Part shown: positions 1 through 9,167 of the stretch, in pieces
Numbering within the stretch: position 1 is the stretch's first letter
Layout: each line of letters starts with the position of its first letter
Assembly (NCBI RefSeq): GCF_000701705.1
Contig: NZ_JNJP01000026.1
Location: forward strand, 1 to 45,725
Length of the DNA stretch: 45,725 nt
Direction: 5' to 3'
Source: Bilophila wadsworthia ATCC 49260
Lineage (GTDB): Bacteria; Desulfobacterota; Desulfovibrionia; Desulfovibrionales; Desulfovibrionaceae
Notes under the pieces: generated by a model
What the model was told of the DNA's origin: nothing
The model's database searches: none
Seen by the model: only the letters and a program-made list of their open reading frames with translations
Translations under genes and position numbers: made by a program

Positions 1-45
1 CCCTTCCCCAAGCCCCATCCCTCCCCTTCCCAAGACTTTCATCTG
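1..45. repeat. Tail of a G/C-rich intergenic element cut by the window edge
   Basis: The first 45 bases are C-rich tracts ending in CCCAAGACTTT. The same kind of tail (C-tracts, then CCCAAGACTTTTG) follows the hairpin at 6272-6320. This is therefore probably the downstream part of another copy whose hairpin lies outside the window. Confidence 0.4.
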
Positions 46-280
46 TGCAGCCGCCCGCCGCATCGGTTCTCGGCTATAGCAAAACTGTCGGTCCCCGCGG
101 GTCCGTTTGGGTTTACGGGATTCTTTTAGCTTTGTGTCTCTTTACTTTTCCTTAGAAGGCCCCCAATATTTTCAGGACTGCACTCTCCTCATTGACAAAG
201 ACGACCTCCCTCCATTTCCCCAAAAGCATGAACAGGGATTCGATAAAGCCAAAAGTCTTTGAAGAGAGGGAGATGGGGGT

Positions 281-336
281 CCGGGGGAAGGGGGAGGGAA
301 ACTTTCTGTAGAAAGTTTCCCTCCCCCTTCCCCCGG
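281..336. repeat. Perfect 27-bp G-rich hairpin element
   Basis: Arms 281-307 and 310-336 are exact reverse complements around a 2-nt centre (GT). The core is TTTCTgtAGAAA and the outer arms are runs of G and C. It is followed by TTTTCTT on the plus strand, so it could end transcription. Similar hairpins lie at 1516-1553, 6272-6320, 10426-10483 and 34230-34265. The rest of bases 46-487 holds no gene I can support. Confidence 0.8.
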
Positions 337-487
337 TTTTCTTCGCCACAGCCATATCGTTACGGTAAATCATTGACCTCTAGCGTGGGAGCCGTTTTTC
401 TATGGTCCCCAAGGGTCGAAACGCCTCCGCCCCAATAGGCCGGAGATTCCGGTCGTTCGCCCTCTATTCCGACAGGAGGTTCTGATC

Positions 488-1291
488 ATGATCAATACGA
501 AACAGGTTGTCCCCGCCCTCGTCGCCGTCACGCTGCTTTCTCTGGCTCCGGCGGCGGAAGCCCTGGCCATAGAAGAACATGCGCAAGCCGCCAAACCTGC
601 CGCTATGGCTGCGGATAAGCCAGCGGCGGCCAAACCCGCTGAAGCCAAGGCGGATACCAAAAAGGACGCCAAGGCCGACGTAAAGACACAGGCTCCGGCT
701 GCCACGGATCCGGCTAAAGAAACCCCGGCCCCCTCAGTTGAGCAGGCCCAAAAAGCCTATGACAACGGCAGCTACGAAGAAGCATTCATTATTGTGGAAC
801 CGCTCGCTAAATTGGAGCACCCCGACGCCGAATACCTGCTCGGCCAGATGTACGAACTGGGCCGCGGGGTAAAGAAGGATACGGAACAAGCCGTCACACT
901 GTTCACCTCCGCCGCCAATCAGGGCTATGCCGCCGCTCAGGCCAAGCTTGGACAGCTCCATATGGAAGGCAAAAAAGATTACGCCTCAGCCATGAGCTGG
1001 TTCCAGAAAGCGGCCGATCAGGGCTATGCCCTCGCCTACAGCGCCATCGGCGATCTGTACGCCCAGGGTTACGGCGTGGGACAAGATAAGGGCAAGGCCC
1101 TCGACTACTATAAGAAAGCCGCTGCCGCCGGCGACGCCGACGCTTGTCTGCACCTCGGCCAAATGTACGAACAGGGTAAGGACGTCAAGGCCGATCCGGC
1201 ACAGGCCGCCGTCTGGTACAAAAAGGGCGCGGATCTCGGCAGCGCCGAATGTGCCGCCGCCCTGAAACGCCTCAACGATCAGAAAGCATAG
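488..1291 (+). CDS. Exported Sel1-repeat (TPR-like) protein
   Basis: This 267-aa protein starts at an ATG preceded by a strong AGGAGGT ribosome site. Residues 1-27 form a signal peptide (hydrophobic core, then an Ala-rich cleavage zone). Residues about 28-85 are a low-complexity Ala/Lys/Pro linker. The rest is a run of Sel1-type repeats, seen as recurring A.YxLGxMYexGxGVxxD and AxxWYxKAAxxG patterns. Sel1 proteins are helical scaffolds for protein-protein contacts, here probably in the periplasm. No catalytic residues are visible, and the partner cannot be told from its neighbours. It appears to be a single gene between hairpin elements. Confidence 0.85.
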   Translation: MINTKQVVPALVAVTLLSLAPAAEALAIEEHAQAAKPAAMAADKPAAAKPAEAKADTKKDAKADVKTQAPAATDPAKETPAPSVEQAQKAYDNGSYEEAFIIVEPLAKLEHPDAEYLLGQMYELGRGVKKDTEQAVTLFTSAANQGYAAAQAKLGQLHMEGKKDYASAMSWFQKAADQGYALAYSAIGDLYAQGYGVGQDKGKALDYYKKAAAAGDADACLHLGQMYEQGKDVKADPAQAAVWYKKGADLGSAECAAALKRLNDQKA

Positions 1292-1515
1292 GAAGATATC
1301 GGGAAGTGAGGAAGGGGCTTTTTCTGAAAGCAGACATTCTGACACTTCTATCCCTTTTGTATAGCTAGATCTTTATCCAATACCGTGTTTGGGTTTTCCG
1401 GTCCAAGGCGATCCGAGCTTCCCGTAAGCTTTCCGCAAAAAACGGCATTCATTCCGGCTGGAACAAACGTCTTCCGCGCAGCCGCCCCCCCGTCAATACG
1501 TTTACGGGCGGGGTC

Positions 1516-1553
1516 CGGGGGAGGGAGCTTTCTACAGAAAGCTCCCTCCCCCG
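1516..1553. repeat. G-rich hairpin element upstream of topA
   Basis: Perfect 18-bp arms (1516-1533 and 1536-1553) flank a 2-nt loop. The core is TTTCTacAGAAA, the same design as the hairpin at 281-336. It lies in the 379-bp gap between the Sel1 gene and topA and may insulate the two genes. Confidence 0.75.
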
Positions 1554-1589
1554 AACGTTCTCCGTAACCGATTTCTTGCTCTTTGCGGC

Positions 1590-1617
1590 TTGACGTTACG
1601 CGCCAGTGTCGTATGTT
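1590..1617 (+). promoter_or_regulatory. Probable sigma-70 promoter of topA
   Basis: TTGACG (1590-1595) and TATGTT (1612-1617) are separated by 16 bp. Transcription would start near 1624, giving a leader of about 47 nt before the topA ATG. Confidence 0.5.
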
Positions 1618-1670
1618 GTGCTGCGCCACGGGTCATTTTCCGTGGCGGATTCAGTCAAAAGGATGCGCAC

Positions 1671-3938
1671 ATGGGCAAAAGTCTCATTATCGTCGAATCT
1701 CCCGCCAAGGTGAAGACCATCAAAAAATTTCTGGGCCCCGGCTATCTGGTGCAAGCCAGCGTGGGCCATATCCGGGATCTTCCCAAAAGCAACATCGGCG
1801 TGGATGAAGCCAACGATTTCGCCCCGGAATACGAAATCATCCAAGGCAAGGAAAAGGTCGTGCAGTCCCTGCGCGACGCGGCTTCCAAGGTGGACACCGT
1901 CTTCCTCGCCCCCGACCCCGACCGCGAAGGGGAAGCCATCGCGTGGCACGTCGCCGAACTCTTGAAGGACAAAAATCCGAACATCAAGCGTATCCAGTTC
2001 AACGAAATCACCTCCCGTGCCGTACATGAGGCGCTGGATCACCCGCGCGACCTCAACGTCAACCTGTTCGACGCCCAGCAGGCCCGCCGCGTGCTCGACC
2101 GCCTCGTGGGATACAAGATCTCCCCGCTCCTCTGGAAAAACGTCAAACGCGGCATCTCCGCCGGACGCGTCCAGTCCGTGGCCCTGCGCCTCATCGTCGA
2201 GCGTGAAGAGGAACGGCAGGCTTTCGTGCCCGAAGAATACTGGCTGTTCAAGGCGATCCTTGAAGGCAGCATCCCGCCGCCGTTCAAGGCCGAGCTTTGG
2301 AAAGTAGAAGGCAAGAAGCCGGTCGTCCCCAACACCGAAACCGCCGACGCGCTCGAAAAGGCGATGAAAGGCGCTCCGTTCACGGTTTCCGCCATTGAAG
2401 AAAAGGAACGCAGCCGCGCGCCCATGCCTCCGTTCATCACGTCCACGCTCCAGCAGGCCGCCAACCAGCGCCTCAGCTATCCCGCCAAGCGCACGATGAA
2501 CATCGCCCAGCGCCTCTATGAAGGCCTTGAGCTCGGCGATCGCGGCACGACCGCCCTCATCACCTACATGCGTACCGACTCCGTGCGCATCGCGGACGAA
2601 GCGCAGAAAGCGGCGGCGGATTTCATCGAAAACCGTTTCGGCAAGGACTACCTTGCCCCCGGCGGCAAGCGGAATTTCAAGACCAAGTCCGACGCTCAGG
2701 ACGCCCACGAAGCCATTCGGCCCGTCGACGTGACCCTCACGCCCGAGGACGTCAAGCCCTACCTCGCCCCGGACCAGTATCAGGTTTACCGGCTCATCTG
2801 GGCGCGCTTCGTCGCTTCCCAGATGGCGGCGGCCCGCTTCCACGATACGACCGTGACCATTGACAACGGCCCGGTCCAGTGGCGTTCCAAGGGCGAGCGC
2901 ATGTTGTTCCCCGGCTTCCTCGCGGTCATGCCGCGCGGCAAGGACGAGGAAGGCGTGGAACTGCCCGCCCTCACCAAGGGCGAAACGCTCAAGCTCAACA
3001 GCCTGACCAAGGAACAGAAGTTCACGCAGCCTTCCCCGCGCTTCACCGAAGCCTCGCTGGTGCGCGAACTGGAAGAGCTCGGCATCGGCCGCCCTTCCAC
3101 TTATGCCTCGATCATCTCCACCCTTCAGGACCGCGACTACGTGACGCTGGAGGAAAAGCATTTCGCGCCCACGGACTTGGGCCGCGTGGTGTGCGACCGG
3201 CTGCGCGAACACTTCAAGACGCTTATGGACGTGGGCTTCACTGCGCACATGGAAGAACTGCTCGACAAGGTGGCCGAAGGCCAGCAGGACTGGGTGGCCC
3301 TGCTCCGCAACTTCAACAACGATTTCGATCCCACGCTGCTCGAAGCCGCCAAGAGCATGGGCAAGGCCAAAACCGATACGGTGACGGATATCCCCTGCCC
3401 CGAGTGCGGCAAGCCGCTGGCCGTGAAGTTCGGCAAAACCGGGCAGTTCCTCGCGTGTACCGGCTACCCCGCATGCCGGTATACCTCGAACTACACCCGC
3501 GACGAGCAAGGGCAGATCCACCTTCAGGAAAAGGTCAAGCCGGAGTTCGAAAAGGTCGGGACCTGCCCCGAATGCGGCAAGGATCTCGTGCTCAAGCGTT
3601 CCCGCACCGGCAGCCGGTTCATTGCCTGCTCCGGATATCCGGACTGCAAGCACGCCGAACCCTATTCCACCGGCGTCCCCTGCCCCCGTGAAGGCTGCAA
3701 CGGCGTGCTTGTGGAAAAAAGTTCCAAGCGCGGCAAGATATTCTACTCGTGCAGCAACTATCCCCAGTGCGATTATGCCCTGTGGGACTGGCCCATCGCC
3801 GAGCCCTGCCCGGAATGCGGCTCTCCGCTGCTGGTGCTGAAAAATACCAAGGCCAAGGGCAAGTTCATCGCCTGCCCCGAAAAGACCTGCAAATACACGC
3901 GCCCCCTCGAAGGCGGCAGCGAGGACGACGCGGAATAG
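1671..3938 (+). CDS. topA: DNA topoisomerase I
   Basis: This type IA topoisomerase relaxes negative supercoils by passing strands through a transient single-strand break. The chosen ATG (755 aa) is preceded by AAAAGGAT and begins MGKSLIIVESPAK, the usual Toprim start; the open frame extends upstream to 1590 without family similarity. The Toprim acidic motif is PDPDREGEAIAWH. The catalytic tyrosine is Y299 in ITYMRTDS. From about residue 576 the C-terminus carries four Cys4 zinc ribbons (CPECG...C..YP.C type), which bind single-stranded DNA. It is monocistronic, with its own promoter and a weak hairpin downstream. Confidence 0.97.
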   Translation: MGKSLIIVESPAKVKTIKKFLGPGYLVQASVGHIRDLPKSNIGVDEANDFAPEYEIIQGKEKVVQSLRDAASKVDTVFLAPDPDREGEAIAWHVAELLKDKNPNIKRIQFNEITSRAVHEALDHPRDLNVNLFDAQQARRVLDRLVGYKISPLLWKNVKRGISAGRVQSVALRLIVEREEERQAFVPEEYWLFKAILEGSIPPPFKAELWKVEGKKPVVPNTETADALEKAMKGAPFTVSAIEEKERSRAPMPPFITSTLQQAANQRLSYPAKRTMNIAQRLYEGLELGDRGTTALITYMRTDSVRIADEAQKAAADFIENRFGKDYLAPGGKRNFKTKSDAQDAHEAIRPVDVTLTPEDVKPYLAPDQYQVYRLIWARFVASQMAAARFHDTTVTIDNGPVQWRSKGERMLFPGFLAVMPRGKDEEGVELPALTKGETLKLNSLTKEQKFTQPSPRFTEASLVRELEELGIGRPSTYASIISTLQDRDYVTLEEKHFAPTDLGRVVCDRLREHFKTLMDVGFTAHMEELLDKVAEGQQDWVALLRNFNNDFDPTLLEAAKSMGKAKTDTVTDIPCPECGKPLAVKFGKTGQFLACTGYPACRYTSNYTRDEQGQIHLQEKVKPEFEKVGTCPECGKDLVLKRSRTGSRFIACSGYPDCKHAEPYSTGVPCPREGCNGVLVEKSSKRGKIFYSCSNYPQCDYALWDWPIAEPCPECGSPLLVLKNTKAKGKFIACPEKTCKYTRPLEGGSEDDAE

Positions 3939-3959
3939 TTTCCGTTTGACGGGAAATCA

Positions 3960-4004
3960 GGGCCGGGTTGACGGGCGTTGCGGCGCCTTCACCCCGGCCT
4001 TTGT
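3960..4004 (+). terminator. Weak hairpin after topA
   Basis: GGCCGGG and CCCGGCC arms lie around a long loop and are followed by TTTGT. It is the only terminator-like structure downstream of topA. The rest of 4005-4345 contains the promoter listed next and no further gene. Confidence 0.35.
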
Positions 4005-4169
4005 CGGAATACGCCCTTATCCGCAAAAACTTTGCTGAACGGCGGACCATCGGTTGTATCGCTCCGGACCTCGCCATTCCGCCTTTTATTCAAAGAATAA
4101 CATGTATTACTGGCGAAATATCCCGCGAAAGCGCTTTTCGGGGACCGTTTTTCCGCCATTGAGCGGTAT

Positions 4170-4198
4170 TTGCACGAATGGCGGGTTCGGGCTATAGT
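4170..4198 (+). promoter_or_regulatory. Probable sigma-70 promoter of the MBL-fold hydrolase
   Basis: TTGCAC (4170-4175) and TATAGT (4193-4198) are spaced 17 bp apart. Transcription would start near 4205 and leave an untranslated leader of about 140 nt before the ATG at 4346. Confidence 0.5.
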
Positions 4199-4345
4199 CA
4201 TGCAGTTTATCCTGATCACCAAGGATATGCCAAACCTACAGCCGCAACCGGCCTGCCCTGTTCCGGCTCTCTTTTCCCATGCGGAACGGAGCAGCCGTTT
4301 ATTTGAGCGTCGGCAGCCGCTTGTCATAGAGAGGGAGATTTCAAT

Positions 4346-4975
4346 ATGCCCATCGAAACATTTCCCATCGGGCCGCTTGAAACCAACTGCCACATCGTCA
4401 TCAGCGGCTCGGACGCCGTCGCCGTCGATCCGGGCGGGGATTTGAACAGCGGCCTCGGCGAAGTCCTCGCCTTGCTCAAGGAACAGAACCTCACGCTCCG
4501 GGCCATCCTGTGCACGCATTTCCACTTCGATCACCTGTATGGCGTGGCGGCCCTGCATGAAGCGACCGGCGCTCCGGTCTACGGCCCCGCCGGGGATGCC
4601 TCCCTGCTCGGCACCGAGCTCGGCGGCAGCGGCGCATGGGGTTTCCCTCCGGTGACGACGTTCAAATGGGAAGATTTGAAGGAAGGCCCGCACACCTTCG
4701 GTTCGATCAAGTGTGAAGTGCTGACTACGCCCGGACACACGCCCGGCAGCCTTTCCATCTATTTCCCGGAACTGAACAGCATCATGACCGGCGACCTGCT
4801 CTTCTACCACTCCGTGGGCCGCACGGACTTCCCCGGCAGCAGCCAGGAAGCCCTGCGCAAGTCGCTGCACAAGAAGATCTTCATCCTTCCGCAGGAAACC
4901 GCGGTGTATCCGGGCCACGGCCCCAACACCAACGTAGGCGAAGAACTCGCCAACAACCCGTACCTCTGGCTCTAA
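4346..4975 (+). CDS. MBL-fold metallo-hydrolase (glyoxalase II-like)
   Basis: A 209-aa soluble protein with the metallo-beta-lactamase signature THFHFDH (HxHxDH, about residues 57-63) and the later conserved His/Asp positions TPGHTPGS, TGDLL and YPGHG. Together these build a two-metal site. The closest recognisable family is the short glyoxalase II-like hydrolases, which cleave thioesters such as hydroxyacyl-thiols; the actual substrate is unknown. The start follows GAGAGGGAGATT. It is codirectional with argG 66 bp downstream, with no clear hairpin between them, so co-transcription is possible. Confidence 0.88.
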   Translation: MPIETFPIGPLETNCHIVISGSDAVAVDPGGDLNSGLGEVLALLKEQNLTLRAILCTHFHFDHLYGVAALHEATGAPVYGPAGDASLLGTELGGSGAWGFPPVTTFKWEDLKEGPHTFGSIKCEVLTTPGHTPGSLSIYFPELNSIMTGDLLFYHSVGRTDFPGSSQEALRKSLHKKIFILPQETAVYPGHGPNTNVGEELANNPYLWL

Positions 4976-5041
4976 CGGAACCGCCCTCCTCCCCGGTCCG
5001 CGGCTCCGAAAGCATATTCCTCATCTCATTGGAGAGATTTC

Positions 5042-6250
5042 ATGGCTCAGCAGAGAAACATCAAGAAAGTGGTGCTCGCCTATTCCGGCGGGCTGGACAC
5101 CTCCGTTATCCTCAAGTGGCTTCAGGTGAACTACGGCTGCGAAGTGATCACCATGACCGCCGACGTGGGGCAGGAAGACGACCTGAACGGCGTGGACGAA
5201 AAAGCCCTCAGGACCGGCGCGACCAAGGCCTATATCGAAGACCTGCGCGAAGAGTTCGCCAAGGACTTCATCTTCCCCATGCTCCGCTCCGGCGCTCTGT
5301 ATGAAGGCCGCTACCTGCTCGGCACCTCCGTGGCCCGCCCGCTGATCACCAAGCGCCTCGTGGAAATCGCCCGTGCCGAAGGCGCCGACGCCCTCGCCCA
5401 CGGCGCGACCGGCAAGGGCAACGACCAGGTCCGCTTCGAGCTGTCCGCCGCCGCCCTCGCGCCCGATCTGCGCGTGATCGCCCCCTGGCGCGAATGGGAT
5501 CTGATGTCCCGTACCGCCCTGAACTTCTTTGCCGAACAGCACAACATTCCGATCTCCTCCGGTGCGAAGCACTACAGCATGGACCGCAACATGCTCCATT
5601 GCAGCTTCGAAGGCGGCGAGCTTGAAGATCCGTGGGAAGAACCCCTCGAAGCCTCCCATATCATGGCCGTCCCGTTCGAGAAGGCCCCTGATGAAGCCGA
5701 ATACGTCACCATCACCTTCGAACACGGCGACCCGGTCGCGGTGAACGGCGAAGCCCTGTCGCCCGCCCAGATCATGGTGAAGCTGAACGAACTTGGCCGC
5801 AAGCACGGCATCGGCCGCGTGGACATGGTCGAAAACCGCTTTGTGGGCATCAAGTCCCGCGGCGTGTACGAGACCCCCGGCGGCACCATCATCTACGTGG
5901 CCCACAAGGACCTCGAAGGCATCACGATGGAACGCGAAACCATGCACATCCGCGACATGATGATGCCCTCCTACGCCGGAGCCATCTACAACGGTTTCTG
6001 GTATTCCCCCGAGCGCGAGGCCATGCAGGCCTTCATCGACAAGTCGCAGGAACGCGTTTCCGGCACCGTGCGCCTGAAGCTCTACAAGGGCAACGCATGG
6101 CCCGTCGGCCGCGAATCCAAGAACACCCTGTACTGCGCCGACCTCGCCACCTTCGAGGAATGCGCCACCTACGACCACAAGGACGCCGCCGGCTTCATCA
6201 AGCTGAACAGCCTCCGCATCCGCGGCTACCGCAAAGACCTCATCAAGTAA
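5042..6250 (+). CDS. argG: Argininosuccinate synthase
   Basis: It condenses citrulline and aspartate with ATP to form argininosuccinate, the penultimate step of arginine synthesis. The 402-aa length is normal. The N-terminal PP-loop SGGLDTS (residues 15-21) binds ATP. The later GATGKGNDQVRF and APWREWD blocks are typical of the family. The ATG follows TTGGAGAGATTTC. argH, the next enzyme of the pathway, lies downstream, but a 342-bp gap with two kinds of hairpin separates the pair. Confidence 0.97.
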   Translation: MAQQRNIKKVVLAYSGGLDTSVILKWLQVNYGCEVITMTADVGQEDDLNGVDEKALRTGATKAYIEDLREEFAKDFIFPMLRSGALYEGRYLLGTSVARPLITKRLVEIARAEGADALAHGATGKGNDQVRFELSAAALAPDLRVIAPWREWDLMSRTALNFFAEQHNIPISSGAKHYSMDRNMLHCSFEGGELEDPWEEPLEASHIMAVPFEKAPDEAEYVTITFEHGDPVAVNGEALSPAQIMVKLNELGRKHGIGRVDMVENRFVGIKSRGVYETPGGTIIYVAHKDLEGITMERETMHIRDMMMPSYAGAIYNGFWYSPEREAMQAFIDKSQERVSGTVRLKLYKGNAWPVGRESKNTLYCADLATFEECATYDHKDAAGFIKLNSLRIRGYRKDLIK

Positions 6251-6271
6251 GATGAGTTGACTGTGAAGATT

Positions 6272-6320
6272 GGGAGGGGCGGGGAAACCTTTCTGAAGAA
6301 AGGTTCTCCCCGCCCCTCCC
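6272..6320. repeat. G-rich hairpin element between argG and argH
   Basis: A stem of about 23 bp with one bulged base has the core TTTCTgaAGAAA. It is followed by a C-rich tail ending CCCAAGACTTTTG (about 6321-6351). It starts 21 bp after the argG stop and could attenuate transcription into argH. Confidence 0.75.
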
Positions 6321-6455
6321 AAACCCTCCCCACCCCTTCCCAAGACTTTTGCAAGAGTCGATGAAGGGCGGGGAAACATACTAGGCAAACACGAGCATAC
6401 GTCCCCCGGCAGGTTCCGGCCTGAATGGATGGGTGTGTCTCTCAAAGCCTCTCAA

Positions 6456-6534
6456 GCGGAACGGCTCCCCGTGCGGCGCAGCCGTATGGGGAGCCGTTCC
6501 GCGCCGAGGGGGTTTGGGGGGCATCATGCCCCCC
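6456..6534. repeat. Double-hairpin element upstream of argH
   Basis: The first hairpin has perfect 15-bp arms (6456-6470 and 6488-6502, GCGGAACGGCTCCCC and its complement). The second is GGGGGGCAT/ATGCCCCCC (6516-6524 and 6526-6534). A similar two-hairpin arrangement, also ending in a GGGGCAT.../...ATGCCCC stem, is present at 9168-9228. Confidence 0.65.
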
Positions 6535-6592
6535 AAGCAGGTCCGGGCGGCAGCCCGGCCGCCGGAGGCGCACAGCGAACACGGAGACACCA

Positions 6593-7981
6593 ATGGCGAA
6601 AGAAAAACTCTGGGGCGGACGGTTCCACGAAGGCACCGCCGCTTCCGTCGAAGCCTATACGCAGTCCATTTCCTACGACTGGACCCTGTACAAGCAGGAT
6701 ATCGCCGGCTCGTGCGCCCACGCGCGTATGCTGGCCCGGCAGGGCGTCATCAGCGCCGAGGAAGCCGATCAGCTCGTCGCCGGCCTCGCCGCCGTGCGCG
6801 CGGAAATCGAGGACGGCACCTTCCAGTGGAAAAAAGAACTGGAAGACGTCCACATGAACATCGAAAGCCGCCTCACCGAACTCGTGGGCGACGTGGGCAA
6901 GAAGCTCCACACGGGCCGCAGCCGCAACGATCAGGTCGCGCTCGACTTCCGCCTGTTCGTCTCCGACCGGCTCCGCGAATGGCAGCGCCTCGCCCGCGAA
7001 CTGGCCGCCGTATACATGGCCCGCGCCGAAGAACATCAGGACACCATCCTCCCCGGCTGCACCCACCTCCAGCCCGCGCAGCCCGTCAGCCTCGCCCATC
7101 ACCTGCTCGCCTATGCCTGGATGCTCCGCCGCGACGTCCAGCGCATGGCCGACTGCGAAAAGCGCACCCGCATCAGCCCCCTCGGCGCGGCCGCCCTCGC
7201 CGGGACGACCTACCCGCTCGATCCCGCATCCGTGGCCCGCGAGCTGGACATGTACGGCACATTCGACAACAGCATGGACGCCGTGTCCGACCGGGATTTC
7301 GTCATCGAAGCCCTGTTCTGCGCCAGCACGACCATGATGCACCTCTCCCGCTGCTGCGAGGAGATCATCCTGTGGTCGAACCCGGCCTTCGGCTTCGTGA
7401 AGCTGCCCGACGCCTATGCCACGGGCTCCTCCATCATGCCCCAGAAGAAAAACCCCGACGTCGCCGAAATCATGCGCGGCAAGGTGGGCCGGGTGTACGG
7501 CGATTTGACCGCCATGCTCACCATCCTGAAGGGCCTCCCCCTGACCTACAACCGTGACCTCCAGGAAGACAAGGAGCCTTTCCTTGACGCCGACCACACC
7601 CTGAGCACGTCCCTGGAGCTTATGGCGGGCATGATGAAGGCCCTGCGCTTCGATGAAGTCCGCATGGCCCGCGCCCTCACCGCCGGTTTCCTTAACGCGA
7701 CCGAGCTTGCGGACTACCTGGTCACAAAGGGCATTCCCTTCCGCGAAGCCCACCACATCACGGGTTCCGCCGTGGCGCTGGCCGAAGGGAAGAACCTCTC
7801 GCTCGAAGCCCTGCCGCTTGACGCGCTTCAGGGCCTGTGCGATCGCATCGGCCCCGATGTGTTCGACGTGCTCGAATACCGCGCCGCCGTCGCCCGCAGG
7901 AACGCCCCCGGCGGCACCGGCCCGTTGTCCGTGGCGCGCCAGCTGGAAAAGATGAAGGCGTGGCTCCACGAAACCAAGTAG
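6593..7981 (+). CDS. argH: Argininosuccinate lyase
   Basis: It cleaves argininosuccinate to arginine and fumarate. The chosen ATG gives 462 aa beginning MAKEKLWGGRF, the standard family start; the frame is open further upstream, but that stretch is the hairpin repeat and is unlikely to be coding. The fumarase/aspartase-superfamily signature GSSIMPQKKNP is at residues 278-288, and the substrate-binding HTGRSRNDQ block is present. It is followed at once by a strong terminator. It pairs functionally with argG. Confidence 0.97.
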   Translation: MAKEKLWGGRFHEGTAASVEAYTQSISYDWTLYKQDIAGSCAHARMLARQGVISAEEADQLVAGLAAVRAEIEDGTFQWKKELEDVHMNIESRLTELVGDVGKKLHTGRSRNDQVALDFRLFVSDRLREWQRLARELAAVYMARAEEHQDTILPGCTHLQPAQPVSLAHHLLAYAWMLRRDVQRMADCEKRTRISPLGAAALAGTTYPLDPASVARELDMYGTFDNSMDAVSDRDFVIEALFCASTTMMHLSRCCEEIILWSNPAFGFVKLPDAYATGSSIMPQKKNPDVAEIMRGKVGRVYGDLTAMLTILKGLPLTYNRDLQEDKEPFLDADHTLSTSLELMAGMMKALRFDEVRMARALTAGFLNATELADYLVTKGIPFREAHHITGSAVALAEGKNLSLEALPLDALQGLCDRIGPDVFDVLEYRAAVARRNAPGGTGPLSVARQLEKMKAWLHETK

Positions 7982-8001
7982 TTTTCCCCAGATGAAAAAA
8001 G

Positions 8002-8037
8002 GTGCCCCTCGGCGTAATCGCCCGGGGCACTTTTTTT
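8002..8037 (+). terminator. Rho-independent terminator of argH
   Basis: GTGCCCC (8002-8008) pairs with GGGGCAC (8024-8030), with an inner GGCG-TAAT-CGCC stem, followed by seven Ts. Confidence 0.9.
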
Positions 8038-8317
8038 GCCCTCTAACCGCTCAGAAACGCAAAACTCTCATACGGAGCTGTCCCCTTTTTCCGTTAATCC
8101 CCATTGACAGGATAATGGATTGAAGGCATCCTTCACGTGAATTGTCGAACAACCCGTTCGATAAACGTCTGTACGCAGGCCATGCGTCGCGGACAAAAGC
8201 TTAGAAGGCTCTTTTTATCACCCAATATCGGTAAAAATGCCGAACGGACGTCCTCTGTGACGGGCAAAAACGATATTGAGCAGAAAAGGACAAACAAGCT
8301 TGCAAGGAGGAGTGGCT
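8038..8317. other. Non-coding region upstream of the split-Soret gene
   Basis: No gene is supported here. Two dyads stand out: TCGAAC-5 nt-GTTCGA (8145-8161), and CAATATCG (8223-8230) with its exact complement CGATATTG (8271-8278). Either could be an operator for the downstream cytochrome. A TTGACA at 8104 has no convincing -10 partner. Confidence 0.35.
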
Positions 8318-9136
8318 ATGGAACTGACCAGAAGAGCGATACTTGGGGCATTGGGCGGACTCGCCGTCGGCGGTACCGTCGCATCCGTTGTGGGGACCAG
8401 TATTGCGGCGGATCCCAAGACCAAACGCTTTGAGCAAATCAACGGGGACTTTGGTTGGAAGCCCCATAAGCTTGATCCGAAGGAATGCGCCGCCGTGGCC
8501 TATGACGGCTACTGGCACAAGGGCTTGGGATGCGCGTACGGCGCATTCTACGCCATCGTGGGCCTTATGGGCGAAAAATACGGCGCCCCGTACAATCAGT
8601 TCCCCTTTGCCATGCTCGAAGTCGGCAAGGGCGGCATCTCCGACTGGGGCACCATCTGCGGCGCGCTGCTCGGCCCCGCTTCGGCTTACGCCCTTTTCTG
8701 GGGAAGAAAGGAACGCAATGCGATGGTGTCGGAACTCTACCGCTGGTACGAAACGGCGAAACTGCCCATCTTCAACCCCGGCGAAGCCGCCAAGGGCGTG
8801 AAGGGCGATCTTCCCACCAGCGTAGCCGATTCCGTACTGTGTCACGTCTCCCTGAGCCGATGGTGCTTCGAAAACAAGGTTGAGGCAAACTCCAAGGCGC
8901 GCAGCGAACGCTGCGGCCGCCTCACCGCCGACGTCACCTACAAGGCCGTCGAAATCATGAACGCTAAAATCGACGGAACCTTCAAGCCCGCTCTCGCTGC
9001 TCCGCAATCCGTCACCACCTGCGGCGAATGCCACGCCAAGGGCAAGGAAGCCGACAACATGAAGAGCGTCATGGACTGTACGCCCTGCCACAGCGGCAAC
9101 GAACACCTGATGAACAAGTTCAAAGATCATCCCTAA
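8318..9136 (+). CDS. Split-Soret-type dihaem cytochrome c
   Basis: A 272-aa exported protein whose start was chosen at the ATG behind GCAAGGAGGAGTGGCT. Residues 1-30 form a Tat-like signal (TRRAILG, then a hydrophobic stretch). The middle carries a GLGCAYGAF motif of the C_GCAxxG_C_C family, with further cysteines that could ligate an Fe-S cluster. Two c-type haem sites, CGECH (235-239) and CTPCH (254-258), lie close together at the C-terminus. This architecture matches the split-Soret cytochromes of Desulfovibrio, in which two haems stack at a dimer interface. The role is periplasmic redox; the electron partner is unknown. It is monocistronic. Confidence 0.8.
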   Translation: MELTRRAILGALGGLAVGGTVASVVGTSIAADPKTKRFEQINGDFGWKPHKLDPKECAAVAYDGYWHKGLGCAYGAFYAIVGLMGEKYGAPYNQFPFAMLEVGKGGISDWGTICGALLGPASAYALFWGRKERNAMVSELYRWYETAKLPIFNPGEAAKGVKGDLPTSVADSVLCHVSLSRWCFENKVEANSKARSERCGRLTADVTYKAVEIMNAKIDGTFKPALAAPQSVTTCGECHAKGKEADNMKSVMDCTPCHSGNEHLMNKFKDHP

Positions 9137-9167
9137 AGTCAGCTTTTCCGCTGTCTAAGGGGGTCGA

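Noticed and set aside
1596..3653. 685-aa open frame on the minus strand across topA
   Set aside because: It is the antisense shadow of topA in GC-rich DNA; it has no family features and no ribosome site, while the plus-strand frame has all TopA motifs.
5021..6445. 474-aa minus-strand frame across argG
   Set aside because: Antisense shadow; the plus strand encodes an intact ArgG.
8104..8116. TTGACAGGATAAT as a promoter of the cytochrome gene
   Set aside because: The -35-like and -10-like hexamers almost touch, so they cannot belong to one promoter, and neither has a partner at 16-18 bp.
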